In this document: positions 25,746-34,901 of the stretch, piece by piece
Numbering within the stretch: the first letter of the stretch is position 1
Layout: every line of letters begins with the position of its first letter
Assembly (NCBI GenBank): GCA_016776605.1
Contig: JADHTB010000010.1
Coordinates: forward strand, 72,727 to 136,726
Direction: 5' to 3'
Source of the DNA: Alphaproteobacteria bacterium
GTDB lineage: Bacteria > Pseudomonadota > Alphaproteobacteria > GCA-2731375
Length of the DNA stretch: 64,000 nt
Translations under genes and position numbers: made by a program
The notes under the pieces: model-generated
What the model was told of the DNA's origin: nothing
The model's database searches: none
The model's input: the letters and a program-made list of their open reading frames with translations, nothing else

Positions 25746-26975
25746 AGATTCAGAGGTTTTTCTGAAGCCGGCAACTGTTCGATAGTTGCGCGCGACAGCC
25801 TCGATTTCTTCGGCCGTGATCAGATCTTCGATACGGTCGTTCGGGCCCGTCATGCGCTGGTCGGCAATATCCAGCACCTGTTCCGGGCCATATGCCCGGT
25901 TGGCCAGCACGACCTGGCCAGTCGTGTCCCGGCGCTTGTCTTCATAGTCCAACAGCGCCGCTGCCGGATCGGTAATTTTTTCCAGTGAATCCGCCAGAGC
26001 CTTGCCATCCAGGATCGCCTGCGAAGCGCCATTTGCGCCAATGGGAAACATCGGATGCGCCGCATCTCCCAACAGGGTGACCCGCCCATCGGACCACCAT
26101 GGCAGCGGATCCCGGTCAATCATGGGGTATTCGTTAATCACCTGGGTATTGCCAAACAGCGCCTGAAGGTCAATGTCAGGCATCTGAAATTCACTAAAAT
26201 GCTCGATGAATTCACGTGTGCCTGTCTTGGTCCAATCGGCATCCGCGGCGGCGCGCGGCCGGCAATTGCGCACCTCGGCGACCCAGTTGACCAGCGCCTT
26301 GCCGGCTCGCCGCGCCCGCTCGGAGATCGGATAACAGACGATCTTGGCATCGTGGTTGCCGGCAATGAACATGGTGCGGCCATCACCAACGGGCGACTGT
26401 TCATTTGCGCCACGCCATAACATCGTGCCTTCGAAATGGGCGGGGCCTTCATCGGGGTGCAATTGCCTGCGGACAGCGGAGTGAAAGCCGTCGCCGCCAA
26501 TCAATATGTCGCCTTCGGTCGCGCCGGCGCCCCGGCCGGCATAAGGACCATCGAAATGCGCCCGGACGGACCCATGATCCTGGCTGAATCCGGTCAACGG
26601 CAGGCCCGTCTTGACGACGTTCCCGCCCAACCGGTCCCGCGCCGCCTCCAGCAAAATGGTCTGCAGATATCCGCGATGGATGGAATATTGTGGAAACGCG
26701 AAACCGGCTTCAACACCGCGCGGATCAGAGGCGATGAGGTGACCATACCTGGTTCGATATTCAATGGCCCGCGTCGCGATGCCGATCGCATCCAATGGTC
26801 CGCCCAGCCCCAGCCCGTGAAGAATAGCGGCGCCATGGGGTAAAAGATTGATCCCGACGCCAAGCGGCCTGAGTGTCCGAGCGGACTCATAAATTTCGAC
26901 CTCAAAGCCGATCCGATGCAGGCAGAGCGCCGCCGTTAGTCCGCCAATCCCCGCACCTGCAATGATGGCCTTCAT
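25743..26975 (-). CDS. FAD-dependent monooxygenase (salicylate hydroxylase/PhzS-like)
   Basis: A class A flavoprotein monooxygenase of 410 aa. The FAD GxGxxG motif is IAGAGIGGLTAALCL at residues 4-18, the DG motif region is IGGDGFHSAVRRQ near 170, and the GD motif is VTLLGDAAHPMFPIGANGAS near 300. Such enzymes hydroxylate aromatic rings or related substrates with NAD(P)H and oxygen. The neighbouring amidohydrolase, divergent across a repeat-containing spacer, suggests a catabolic role. Its TAG stop sits at the end of a palindromic element. Confidence 0.87.
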   Translation of the reverse strand: MKAIIAGAGIGGLTAALCLHRIGFEVEIYESARTLRPLGVGINLLPHGAAILHGLGLGGPLDAIGIATRAIEYRTRYGHLIASDPRGVEAGFAFPQYSIHRGYLQTILLEAARDRLGGNVVKTGLPLTGFSQDHGSVRAHFDGPYAGRGAGATEGDILIGGDGFHSAVRRQLHPDEGPAHFEGTMLWRGANEQSPVGDGRTMFIAGNHDAKIVCYPISERARRAGKALVNWVAEVRNCRPRAAADADWTKTGTREFIEHFSEFQMPDIDLQALFGNTQVINEYPMIDRDPLPWWSDGRVTLLGDAAHPMFPIGANGASQAILDGKALADSLEKITDPAAALLDYEDKRRDTTGQVVLANRAYGPEQVLDIADQRMTGPNDRIEDLITAEEIEAVARNYRTVAGFRKTSES

Positions 26976-27293
26976 TTCCAGCTCTTCCTACATTTGGTGC
27001 AAAGGGACTTAACAAAAATCTCCGCCCACCTACTGTCCCATATGCTGTCGGCAATATGGCAAAGCCTATCAGAATTTCCTTAATTTCCGATTTCTGAATT
27101 CCCGAACAAGGCCGCCTCTGCCTGTGCCTGCCGTCAAAAGCCGGCTGCAAAGCGCTTGACGGCGGCCAGGTAATGCCTTCCGATTGGCCGATTGGCCGAT
27201 TGGCCGATTGGCCGATTGGCCGGCAGGGCAGCAGGCTCTGAAAAAAATTATGCCGGCAGATCCACCATGCCGCCAGGTTAAAGGATGCAAGCA
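26976..27293. other. Divergent intergenic region with an octamer tandem repeat
   Basis: This 318-base spacer separates the monooxygenase and amidohydrolase genes and must hold both promoters. The only clear structure is the five-copy octamer at 27181-27220. No gene or RNA was recognised. Confidence 0.6.
27181..27220 (+). repeat. Octamer tandem repeat, five perfect copies
   Basis: CGATTGGC is repeated five times without change over 40 bases, about 75 bases before the amidohydrolase start. It is a simple-sequence repeat that could vary in copy number by slippage. Confidence 0.95.
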
Positions 27294-28136
27294 ATGGTAA
27301 CGATTGACGCTCAGGTCCACGCCTACGAACGGGACCACCCAGGACGGCCATGGGCCGCCGCTCTTGCAGGCCCGGCGGAGGTCACGGGCGATGACATGGT
27401 TGCCGCCATGGACGCCGTTGGTGTCGACGGTGCTTTACTGGTCTCGGCATTTACCATGTACCGTTACGACGCCAGCTATGCCATCGAAGTTCAGGCCGCG
27501 CATCCAGACCGGTTTGCGCTGATCAAGCCGGTCGATCCGGCCGACCCGGCTGTCGCGGATACGATTGCGAATTGGGCGGCGATGAACGGCACCGTCGCTA
27601 TCCGTGTCATGATGACGCACGGATATTCGAGCGAACCTGACATCCCCAGCATCAACCGGGTCCTGCAGGCCGCGGCCCGCCATTCGCTGCCGGTCAATCT
27701 GTTATGCTGGGGCCGCCTGGACGAGGCCGCGACGCTTGCCGCCGCGAACCCCGAGACGATGTTGGTCATCGACCACCTTGGCCTGCAACAGCCGTTCGAG
27801 CCGCCGGCCCCGCCGGCGCCATTCGCCGCGCTTCCCACGCTATTGGCTCTGGCGAAATACGACAATGTCGTGGTGAAAATTACCGGTGCCTGCACGCTTT
27901 CCCATGAACCTTACCCTTACAATGATCTTTGGGATCCGCTCTGCCGCATCTTTGACAAATTCGGCTTTGACCGCTGCATGTGGGGCACTGACTGGACCCG
28001 GGCCGTGAAACTGCTGACCTATCCCCAGGGGGTGGAGCCATTCCGCCTCACCGACCGCATATCGGATGGCGACCGCGCGGGTCTGATGGGCGGGACCTTA
28101 CAGCGAATATACAACTGGTCACCGTCGGCGCGTTGA
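27294..28136 (+). CDS. Amidohydrolase-2 family metal-dependent hydrolase
   Basis: A TIM-barrel hydrolase of PF04909, 280 aa. The N-terminal metal motif is IDAQVHAY (x-H rather than HxH). Later features are LVIDHLGLQQP near 160, VVKITGACTLSHEPYPY near 195 and MWGTDWTRAVKLLTYPQG near 235, where the Asp is a metal ligand. Family members are lactonases or decarboxylases in aromatic catabolism. ATG at 27294 is preferred since AAAGG sits nine bases upstream; ATG at 27285 lies too close to it. The likely partner is the divergent flavin monooxygenase. Confidence 0.84.
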   Translation: MVTIDAQVHAYERDHPGRPWAAALAGPAEVTGDDMVAAMDAVGVDGALLVSAFTMYRYDASYAIEVQAAHPDRFALIKPVDPADPAVADTIANWAAMNGTVAIRVMMTHGYSSEPDIPSINRVLQAAARHSLPVNLLCWGRLDEAATLAAANPETMLVIDHLGLQQPFEPPAPPAPFAALPTLLALAKYDNVVVKITGACTLSHEPYPYNDLWDPLCRIFDKFGFDRCMWGTDWTRAVKLLTYPQGVEPFRLTDRISDGDRAGLMGGTLQRIYNWSPSAR

Positions 28137-28150
28137 CAATCCAACCCGCC

Positions 28151-28918
28151 CTACGCCGGTAGGCTGGCGAGCACGCTGCCGTCGGGCGCGAAACAGGTTG
28201 CCTGCAGGGGGCCGGCGAAATTGTCGGCGGCATCGATATTGATCGTATGGGGGCCGCCGTGGAAGCCTTTGTGGGCCGCATCGAAGCCGCGAATGACAAA
28301 GTTGAAAGCCTCGAACGGCGCGGCCATGACCTCGAAGCCTTTGGCATTCCACCAGAAGGCATCATTCTGTTTTTCCAGCGGCAGGCCAGGGTCAATACCG
28401 GCGCTGACGAAGAGTAATTTACCGTCCGAGGTCGGCGCGGCGGAAGCCAGGCTGTGCAAAAATTCGTAATGGCCGGGATGGTCCTGAAAAGTTTCCCGCA
28501 GTTCGGTGGTCCAGCGGGTGGTAACGACCACGCCGGCGCGAAATTTTGACGGCCCGTCCGTTGGATCGCCGCCGTAGGCACGCAGGGTTGCCTCGACCCC
28601 CCGCTCCATCATCCATTGGAAGGTTTCAATTGGCCGCATGGCCCATTGGATTTCCAATAGCTTGACCCACATTTCCTCTTGCGCGCCGCGCAGATGCACC
28701 ACCTGGATGCCCTTCAATTCGGCGCGAAACCGCAACAATTCGTCCATGGTCTCGACGACCGCCGGGCCGTGGCCCATGTAATTGCCCAGATAGACCAGGC
28801 AATCACCGGGGCGCAATTCCCCGCCCAGGCCCGTATGCAGATCACGCAAGGCGTCCGCCTGTCCCAGCACGGCGGGAACGGCCCAGATCCGTTGCGTTGC
28901 GTTCAAAGTCATTAACAT
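28151..28918 (-). CDS. Degenerate calcineurin-like phosphoesterase
   Basis: A 255-aa protein whose layout follows PPP-type metallophosphatases, but whose metal motifs are altered. GDCLVYLGNYMGHGPAVVET stands where GDxxxxLGDYxDRGP is expected, and HLRGAQEEMWVK stands where LRGNHE is expected. The N-terminal GDxH motif is absent (VPAVLGQADALRD). FVSAGIDPGLPLEKQ near 170 corresponds to the usual HAG region. The protein probably cannot bind two metals and may be structural or act on another ligand. Orthologues of this form may be common in alphaproteobacteria, but this was not checked. Confidence 0.65.
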   Translation of the reverse strand: MLMTLNATQRIWAVPAVLGQADALRDLHTGLGGELRPGDCLVYLGNYMGHGPAVVETMDELLRFRAELKGIQVVHLRGAQEEMWVKLLEIQWAMRPIETFQWMMERGVEATLRAYGGDPTDGPSKFRAGVVVTTRWTTELRETFQDHPGHYEFLHSLASAAPTSDGKLLFVSAGIDPGLPLEKQNDAFWWNAKGFEVMAAPFEAFNFVIRGFDAAHKGFHGGPHTINIDAADNFAGPLQATCFAPDGSVLASLPA

Positions 28919-29052
28919 TGCCGCGATCTACCCAAAACAATGATGCATCCCCTATAATACATGGCGCCAGCCCATCGGTCACCCTCCCCAACCGATGATG
29001 CGGGGCAGCGCCGGCGCCTAAAGCAACCCTTTGCACAGCACGAGAGACGAAC

Positions 29053-30198
29053 ATGCATGACCCGATCCACCTGACCGAAGATTTGCGCTTAATCCGGGAC
29101 CAGCTGCGGCGTTTCGTGGCCGAGGAGATTGTGCCACACGGCGAGGCCTGGGAAGCCGAAGGCATGGTGCCCCGCGAGGTTCTGCGCGAAATGGGGGCCT
29201 TGGGGTTCCTGAGCATGCGGCATCCGGAAGAGCATGGCGGCTCGGGCCTTGGCGCCATGGCGTCGTTGATCCTGTCGGAGGAATTGGGACGCTCCACTTT
29301 TGGCGGCTTTTCCGCCACCGTGTTGGTGCACACCGACATGGCCTCGCCGCATCTGGTCCGCTATGGCAGCCCGGCGCAAAAGGCAAAATATTTGCCCGCT
29401 ATTTGCCGAGGAGAACTCATCACGGCGATCGCGGTCACCGAACCAGGCGCGGGCTCGGACGTGGCCGGCCTGGCCACCCGCGCCGTGCGCGACGGCGATG
29501 ATTATATCCTGAACGGAGCCAAGCTGTTCATTACCAACGGCGTGCATGGCGATTTGTTCTTTGTCGCCGCCCGCACGGACCCCGACGTCAAGGGTAGCCG
29601 GGGCATCTCGATCTTCATGGTGGAGAAAGGCACGCCTGGCTTTTCCGCCAGCCGGCAATTGGACAAGCATGGCTGGCGCTGTTCCGATACGGCGGAGTTG
29701 CTCTTTACCGACTGCCGCGTGCCCGCTGGCAATCTGCTGGGCGAAGAAAACCGGGGCTTCTACGCCATCATGGACAACTTTCAGAACGAACGCCTGGTGC
29801 TCTCGGGCATGGCCATCGGCGAGGCCGGCAAGGCATTGGAAATTACCCTTTCCTATCTGAAAGAACGGCAGGCCTTTGATGCCACCCTGTGGGATAAACA
29901 GGGCATCCGCCAGCGCCTGGCCATGCTGGCGGCCCAGGTGGAGGCGGCCCGGCAACTGGCCTATCACGTGGCCTGGCTGGATAGCGAGGGCCAGGATTGT
30001 GTCGCCGAAGTTTCCATGCTGAAGGCCATGTCGGCGGAAGTCGCCAACCGGGTGCTTTACGACTGCGTCCAGTTTCACGGCGGCATGGGCTATATGCGTG
30101 AAAGCACCATCGAGCGCATGTCGCGGGATGTCCGCATATTGCCCATTGGCGGCGGCGCGACCGAGGTGATGTTGGAAGAGGTCGCGAAGCGGCTATAA
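29053..30198 (+). CDS. Acyl-CoA dehydrogenase
   Basis: An FAD-dependent acyl-CoA dehydrogenase, 381 aa. Features are ITAIAVTEPGAGSDVAGL near residue 120, GAKLFITNGVHGDLFFV near 155, and the terminal YDCVQFHGGMGYMRESTIER and ILPIGGGATEVM. The ending is of the GGGxTE type found in citronellyl- and isovaleryl-related enzymes. It is followed by an SDR, a pirin and a PPOX-type flavoprotein on the same strand with small gaps, forming a probable operon for degradation of a branched or cyclic acid. Confidence 0.9.
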   Translation: MHDPIHLTEDLRLIRDQLRRFVAEEIVPHGEAWEAEGMVPREVLREMGALGFLSMRHPEEHGGSGLGAMASLILSEELGRSTFGGFSATVLVHTDMASPHLVRYGSPAQKAKYLPAICRGELITAIAVTEPGAGSDVAGLATRAVRDGDDYILNGAKLFITNGVHGDLFFVAARTDPDVKGSRGISIFMVEKGTPGFSASRQLDKHGWRCSDTAELLFTDCRVPAGNLLGEENRGFYAIMDNFQNERLVLSGMAIGEAGKALEITLSYLKERQAFDATLWDKQGIRQRLAMLAAQVEAARQLAYHVAWLDSEGQDCVAEVSMLKAMSAEVANRVLYDCVQFHGGMGYMRESTIERMSRDVRILPIGGGATEVMLEEVAKRL

Positions 30199-30246
30199 CG
30201 GCTATAGTGCGAAGATGCGCCAGATACTGAAATTCATGAGGTTGTG

Positions 30247-31113
30247 ATGAGTGAAGTGGCAGAAACGACCAGCTTTGGCTGGAGCGACGAAGAATTGCTG
30301 GCCTATCCGCTGGTCTATCGCCCGGACCTGTTCGCGGGCAAGGTCGCGCTGGTATCGGGGGGCGGCAGCGGTCTGGGCAAGGCCATCGCCTATACCTTTG
30401 CACGTTTGGGCGCGACATTGGTGCTGTGCGGCCGCAACCCGGAAAAACTGGCCCACGCCAAGACCCAGATCGAAGCCCTGGGCGCCAGCTGCGATACCCA
30501 CCAGATGACGATCCGCGAGCCCGAACAAGTCGACGCCATGATCGCCGAAATCTTCGAAAGCCATGGCAACCTGGACGTCCTGATCAACAATGCGGGTGGT
30601 CAATTCCCCATGCCGGCCCTGGATTTCTCGCCCAATGGCTGGAAGGCGGTGATCGATACCAACCTGAACGGTACCTGGTTCATGATGCAGGCGGCGGCAC
30701 GGCAATGGCGCGACCGCGAACAGGCGGGTTCGATCATCAACATCGTCGCCGATGTCTGGCGCGGCATGCCCGACATCGCGCATACCTGCGCCGCCCGCGC
30801 CGGCGTCATCTATCTGTCCAAGACCGTGGCCGTGGAATGGGCGCCGCTGAATATCCGGGTCAACTGTGTGGCGCCGGGCTGTTGCGAAACCGAGGCTTTT
30901 TCGCTGTATCCGCCCGAGGCCGCCGCCAGATACGAAGTATCCAACCCCATGCTGCATTCCGGCGATCCCATGGACATTGCCGAAGCGGTCATTTATGTGG
31001 CCGCCCCGTCAGGCAAATTCGTCAATGGCGAAGTGTTGACCGTGGACGGCGGACAGCAATTGTGGGGTGACGTCTGGGCCTATCACAAGCCCGACTGGAC
31101 CAAGGTAGACTAG
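30247..31113 (+). CDS. SDR-family oxidoreductase, dienoyl/enoyl-CoA reductase-like
   Basis: A 288-aa SDR with an N-terminal extension before the nucleotide motif SGGGSGLGKAIAYTF (near residue 40), then NNAGGQFPMPALDFSPNGWK near 120. The motif GGQFP followed by a long loop is typical of 2,4-dienoyl-CoA and peroxisomal trans-2-enoyl-CoA reductases. The usual YxxxK is not seen clearly: the region reads CAARAGVIYLSKTVAVEW, where Tyr is replaced by Ala, as in several dienoyl-CoA reductase relatives. GAGG lies five bases upstream of the ATG at 30247. It follows an acyl-CoA dehydrogenase by 48 bases. Confidence 0.85.
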   Translation: MSEVAETTSFGWSDEELLAYPLVYRPDLFAGKVALVSGGGSGLGKAIAYTFARLGATLVLCGRNPEKLAHAKTQIEALGASCDTHQMTIREPEQVDAMIAEIFESHGNLDVLINNAGGQFPMPALDFSPNGWKAVIDTNLNGTWFMMQAAARQWRDREQAGSIINIVADVWRGMPDIAHTCAARAGVIYLSKTVAVEWAPLNIRVNCVAPGCCETEAFSLYPPEAAARYEVSNPMLHSGDPMDIAEAVIYVAAPSGKFVNGEVLTVDGGQQLWGDVWAYHKPDWTKVD

Positions 31114-31123
31114 GAAACAACAC

Positions 31124-32002
31124 ATGGCCGCAAGCAGAGATATCCTGGACGTCATCACCTCTCAGCGCACCACCGAGGGGGCCGGTTTTCCCATACGCCG
31201 CCCCTTCCCTACCGCCGAGCTGGACAATCTGGACCCGTTCCTGATGCTGGATGAAGTTGGGCCGGTGGACTGGCCGCCGGGGGAGGCGCTGGGCGCGCCG
31301 GATCATCCGCACCGTGGTTTCGAGACCATCAGCTACATCCTGTCGGGCGAAAAGCTGCATGAGGATTCGACCGGCGACCACCAGATCCTGCACCCCGGCG
31401 ATGTGCAATGGATGACGGCCGGCTCGGGCATCGTGCATTCGGAAATGCCCAGCCCCGCCATGCGTAAAGCCGGGGGCCGAGCGCATTCTTTTCAGATCTG
31501 GGTCAATCTGCCAGCCAAGCATAAGATGGCCGCGCAACGCTATCAATTCGTCGCCGGCGACCAGATCCCCCTGGGCCATAGCACGGACGGCCTGGTCACC
31601 GCTCGGGTGATCGCAGGCGAGGCCTATGGGGTTGCCGCCAGGATCGATACCTATACTCCGGTCACCTTGCAGGATTGGACCATGCAGCCCGGCGGCCAGG
31701 CGCGGCCCACGCCGCCCGCGGAACAACAAATGGCGCTTTATCTATTCCAGGGGACACTGGCGGTGGGACCGCAAGGCCGTCTGATCGACGAAGGGCAGTT
31801 GGTTATTTTCGGCGCCGGCGAGGCCATCGATCTGGCCTTGGATGCCCAGGCGGACACGGCGGCGCGCTTTTTGTTGTTCGGCGGCGTGCCGATCCGGGAG
31901 CCCATCGCCCGTTACGGGCCGTTCGTGATGAACACCCGGGAGGAATTGCAACAGGCCTTCGACGATTATCAATCGGGGCGCATGGGCGTCATCACGCGGT
32001 AA
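31124..32002 (+). CDS. Pirin-family bicupin protein
   Basis: A 292-aa pirin. The N-terminal cupin carries the metal motif DHPHRGFETISYIL near residues 60-73 and GDVQWMTAGSGIVHSEMP near 88-105, which give the His and Glu ligands. Pirins bind iron or other metals; some act as quercetin dioxygenases or regulators, and many have no known substrate. It starts ten bases after the SDR stop and is the third gene of the same plus-strand series. Confidence 0.92.
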   Translation: MAASRDILDVITSQRTTEGAGFPIRRPFPTAELDNLDPFLMLDEVGPVDWPPGEALGAPDHPHRGFETISYILSGEKLHEDSTGDHQILHPGDVQWMTAGSGIVHSEMPSPAMRKAGGRAHSFQIWVNLPAKHKMAAQRYQFVAGDQIPLGHSTDGLVTARVIAGEAYGVAARIDTYTPVTLQDWTMQPGGQARPTPPAEQQMALYLFQGTLAVGPQGRLIDEGQLVIFGAGEAIDLALDAQADTAARFLLFGGVPIREPIARYGPFVMNTREELQQAFDDYQSGRMGVITR

Positions 32003-32051
32003 AAATCGCGCCGCGCGCAGCTACCAAAACCAAAATTGGAGCCGTCATTCC

Positions 32052-32663
32052 ATGAGCAATACAGTCACAACCGAAGTCGAACTTGATGAAATTTATGGTC
32101 AGCCGGTCGCCGTGGCGATCACCAAGGAAATTGATCATATTTCCGCGCATTACCGCGCCTTCATTGAAAAATCACCGTTTGTGGTGATCGCCTCGTCAGG
32201 CCCGGAAGGGCTTGACTGTACGCCGCGCGGCGATCCCGCCGGTTTCGTACGCGTGCTTGACCCGAACACCGTTCTGATCCCGGACCGGCGCGGCAACAAC
32301 CGCATCGATACCCTCCGAAACATCGTGCGCGACCCGCGAATTTCGCTGTTATTCCTCATTCCCGGCATCGGTCAAACCCTGCGCATAAATGGCAGGGCGG
32401 AAATCCGAATCGACCTGGAACTACGCGAAAGCTTCACGATGCAAAACAAGGTTCCGGCCACCGTCATCGCGGTAACCGTGGAACGGGTTTATACCCAATG
32501 CCCAAAAGCGCTGGTGCGCTCGAAACTCTGGGACGCCGAGACGCAAATTCCGCGAAGCGCCCTACCAAGTTCAGGGGAGATATTGCAAGCCCTCGACGCG
32601 GACTTCGACGGCCCGACTTATGACGCGGGCTACGATGCCCATTTGAAAAAGACTATTTATTAG
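32052..32663 (+). CDS. FMN-dependent PPOX-type flavoprotein (pyridoxamine-oxidase fold)
   Basis: A split-barrel flavoprotein of 203 aa in the pyridoxamine 5'-phosphate oxidase-like superfamily, close to the MSMEG_1061 group. It shows FVVIASSGPEGLDCTPRGDP near residue 45, IPDRRGNNRIDTLRNIVRDP near 75-95, and VYTQCPKALVRSKLW near 150. These proteins bind FMN (sometimes F420) and are often detoxifying reductases. It is the last gene of the acyl-CoA dehydrogenase-SDR-pirin series. Confidence 0.86.
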   Translation: MSNTVTTEVELDEIYGQPVAVAITKEIDHISAHYRAFIEKSPFVVIASSGPEGLDCTPRGDPAGFVRVLDPNTVLIPDRRGNNRIDTLRNIVRDPRISLLFLIPGIGQTLRINGRAEIRIDLELRESFTMQNKVPATVIAVTVERVYTQCPKALVRSKLWDAETQIPRSALPSSGEILQALDADFDGPTYDAGYDAHLKKTIY

Positions 32664-32704
32664 AGACCAGTACCCACGGGGCCTTGGTGAGCGGTCAAAT
32701 GGTT

Positions 32705-32727
32705 CAGAATATCCCGGAACCGCTCTA
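32705..32727 (+). repeat. Element-end motif (type E) at the break of a gene remnant
   Basis: CAGAATATCCCGGAACCGCTCTA. The same pattern occurs at 58995-59017 and, inverted, at 60124-60147. It ends in the GCTCTA of the palindromic elements and touches the first base of the amidohydrolase remnant. Confidence 0.6.
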
Positions 32728-32859
32728 ATGGTGGGAACCGATTATCCCTATCCGTCGACGGATACAGCAATCGACCTCATTCTTGCAACGCCAGGCCTTA
32801 GAGATGCCGACAAGATCGCCGTCCTGGGTGGTACAACGGCTGAATTGCTTGGCATCACG
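32728..32859 (+). pseudogene. 3' remnant of an amidohydrolase-2 family gene
   Basis: About 44 codons keep a typical amidohydrolase C terminus: MVGTDYPYPSTDTAID, then LILATPGLRDADKIAVLGG and ELLGI. The Asp of GTDYPYP is the family's late metal ligand. Everything upstream is missing; the preserved frame starts exactly at the GCTCTA end of a repeat motif. The reading frame runs on past LLGI without its own stop near the natural end. It is a truncated remnant, not a working gene. Confidence 0.7.
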
Positions 32860-32885
32860 GCATCATATCAAGCGGGTCCACCGGT

Positions 32886-33824
32886 TCAGAACGTGATGAC
32901 CAGCCGGCCCCGGGTTCCACCGGCCTCGAGCCGCCGGTGGGCTTCACCGGCCTGCTCCGGCGGGTAGGTGTCGGCCACGCGGAGGGTGACGGCGCCGGCT
33001 TCCACCAGTTGCCGGAGACGGTCGAGTTTCTCGAACTCGCCATCATAGGTGCGTACCCAGGTGGCCGTGAACGTGATGCCGCGTTGCGCTTCGCCCGGGT
33101 AACCGCGCACCGCCGTGAACGCGCCGCCGTCGCGGACCGCCGCAATGACCCGTTCATTCTGGACGGCACCGTCGGCCAGACCATCAACGCCGTCCGGAAA
33201 GTGCGCCCGGATCCGCGTGGCGACGTCGTCACCCCGGCGCACGACGATATCGGCACCAAGAGCTGCGACCAGTTCGTGATCAGCCTCGGACGCATCGGCG
33301 ATGACGGTCAACCCTTCGGCCTTGGCGAGTTGGATGACGTAACCGCCGTAGGCGCCCGCGGCGCCGGTCACGGCGAGCGTCTGCCCCGATGCCAGACCCA
33401 GCAGGTCCAGCGACAGACGGGCCGTAAGCCCGTTCATGGGCAATGTGCAGGCCTCGACATGGGTGGTGCCGGCCGGCGCGGGAACCACCGCGCGGGCATC
33501 AAGAACGATCTGCTCGCGGTACGCGCCATGGCTGCCTTGCGGCACCACCATGGCCATGACCGCGTCGCCAATCCGGACACCGGTGGAGACGCCGTCGCCG
33601 ACTTCATCAACGATCCCGGCCACGTCCATCCCTGGCACATACGGCGGCGGGTCGGCCTTCTGCTGCTCGGCACGCGCGCCGTTCCGGGCCAAGGTATCGG
33701 TGGGGTTCACCGCTGCAGCGTACACATGGACACGCACTTGGCCGGGCCCGGCGTGGACCTCGGGAAGATCCACGACCTCCAGAGCCTCCGGGCCTCCGTG
33801 AACGTTGACACCTACTGCGCGCAT
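32886..33824 (-). CDS. NADP-dependent MDR oxidoreductase
   Basis: A quinone-reductase-like medium-chain dehydrogenase/reductase of 312 aa, without zinc ligands. It has [14 protein letters not shown] near residue 35, [14 protein letters not shown] near 68 and the cofactor motif [19 protein letters not shown] near 150. The exact substrate is unknown. Codon use is more strongly G+C-rich than in the flanking genes, and it borders an amidohydrolase remnant, so it may have arrived with a rearrangement. Confidence 0.85.
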   Translation of the reverse strand: MRAVGVNVHGGPEALEVVDLPEVHAGPGQVRVHVYAAAVNPTDTLARNGARAEQQKADPPPYVPGMDVAGIVDEVGDGVSTGVRIGDAVMAMVVPQGSHGAYREQIVLDARAVVPAPAGTTHVEACTLPMNGLTARLSLDLLGLASGQTLAVTGAAGAYGGYVIQLAKAEGLTVIADASEADHELVAALGADIVVRRGDDVATRIRAHFPDGVDGLADGAVQNERVIAAVRDGGAFTAVRGYPGEAQRGITFTATWVRTYDGEFEKLDRLRQLVEAGAVTLRVADTYPPEQAGEAHRRLEAGGTRGRLVITF

Positions 33825-33953
33825 CTGATCCGCCTCTCGTCTTTGGGTTTCGGGTCTGTCTGGGCCGACCGGTAACCAGCCCTGCTGGATGGCTCGATCA
33901 AGTCGTCGGAGTATAGCTGACTTTTTCCGGATGGATGGTTAATCCGCCACTCC

Positions 33954-34760
33954 TCACCGCCCGGTCCATTTCGGCGCCCGTTTTTCCGCGAACGCGCGCG
34001 GTCCTTCCAGGGTGTCATCCGAGTTCTCGCGGCGCCGGTTGGCGGGGTAGGCGGTGTAGTAGGCCTGCGGCAGCGGATGATCGAGGCCGCGCATGGCGGC
34101 TTCCTTGGTCGCCCGGACCGCCAGCGGCGCGCAGCGGAGGATATCGGCAACCCATTCCTCGACCGTCTCGTCCAGCTTGTCCAGAGGGACGACCTGGTTG
34201 ACGAGGCCAAGCTCGTAGGCGCGGGCCGCCGGTATATGCCGGCCCGTCAGCATATAGCCCATCGCCGGTTTCAGGCCAATTTGGCGCGGCAGCCGGTGGA
34301 CGCCAGCCGAGCCCGCGATCAGGCCGCGCCGGGGCTCTGGCAGGCCGAATTCGGCATGCTCCGCCGCGACGATGATGTCGCAGGCGAGCGCCTGTTCAAG
34401 GCCCCCGCCGAGCGCGAAGCCGTTGACACGGGCGATGATGGGTTTGGGAAAATGCCAACGTTCGATCAGGCTGGTGGTCTCGGCGGCCAGTTTCCGCCAA
34501 TGCGCGCGCTGTGCCTCATCCGCCTCGCGTTCGCGGGCACGGTGCTTCAGGTCGGCCCCGGCGGAGAAGGCGCGCTCGCCAGCCCCCGTCACAACCGCAA
34601 GCCAAATATCATCGTTCGCTTCGACCTCGTCCCAATGTTGGGAAAGCTCCCAGCGGAGCTCCGGATTCATCGAATTCATCGCTTCCGGCCGGTTGAGGGT
34701 AATCCGCGCTACATGATCTTTTACCTCGAAGGTAGAGACGGTCTGGTGTTCGGCGCCCAT
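33954..34760 (-). CDS. Enoyl-CoA hydratase/isomerase (crotonase) family protein
   Basis: A crotonase-fold protein of 268 aa. The oxyanion-hole strands are GERAFSAGADLKHRAR near residue 60 and NGFALGGGLEQALACDIIVAA near 112, with the acid/base position in EFGLPEPRRGLIAGSAGVHR (Glu near 140). It hydrates or isomerises an enoyl-CoA. It starts MGAEHQTVSTFEVKDHVARI. Its promoter region lies between it and the tandem repeat elements. Confidence 0.9.
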   Translation of the reverse strand: MGAEHQTVSTFEVKDHVARITLNRPEAMNSMNPELRWELSQHWDEVEANDDIWLAVVTGAGERAFSAGADLKHRAREREADEAQRAHWRKLAAETTSLIERWHFPKPIIARVNGFALGGGLEQALACDIIVAAEHAEFGLPEPRRGLIAGSAGVHRLPRQIGLKPAMGYMLTGRHIPAARAYELGLVNQVVPLDKLDETVEEWVADILRCAPLAVRATKEAAMRGLDHPLPQAYYTAYPANRRRENSDDTLEGPRAFAEKRAPKWTGR

Positions 34761-34799
34761 GGGGTTCCTCCGGTGAATAATTTTGCGTTGGCCTCAACC

Positions 34800-34901
34800 T
34801 AGAGCGCATTCGAAGAAAATGCGCTCAGACTCTTAAAAGTAGAGCAATTGAACCAATCACTTAAGCCGCGGAAGCAACTCCAATTAATTGAAAATTGCCC
34901 C
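34800..34901 (+). repeat. Palindromic element (type A), tandem copy 1
   Basis: It begins TAGAGCGCATTCG. Hairpin 1 is perfect (GAGCGCATT with AATGCGCTC, loop CGAAGAA). The inner stem of hairpin 2 is weakened (GCCGC, loop GGAA, GCAAC). It ends ATTGCCCC in place of ATTGCTCTA, joining copy 2. Confidence 0.9.

Noticed and set aside
29089..30078. 329-aa minus-strand ORF opposite an acyl-CoA dehydrogenase
   Set aside because: The sense strand has full acyl-CoA dehydrogenase signatures; the antisense frame is a shadow.
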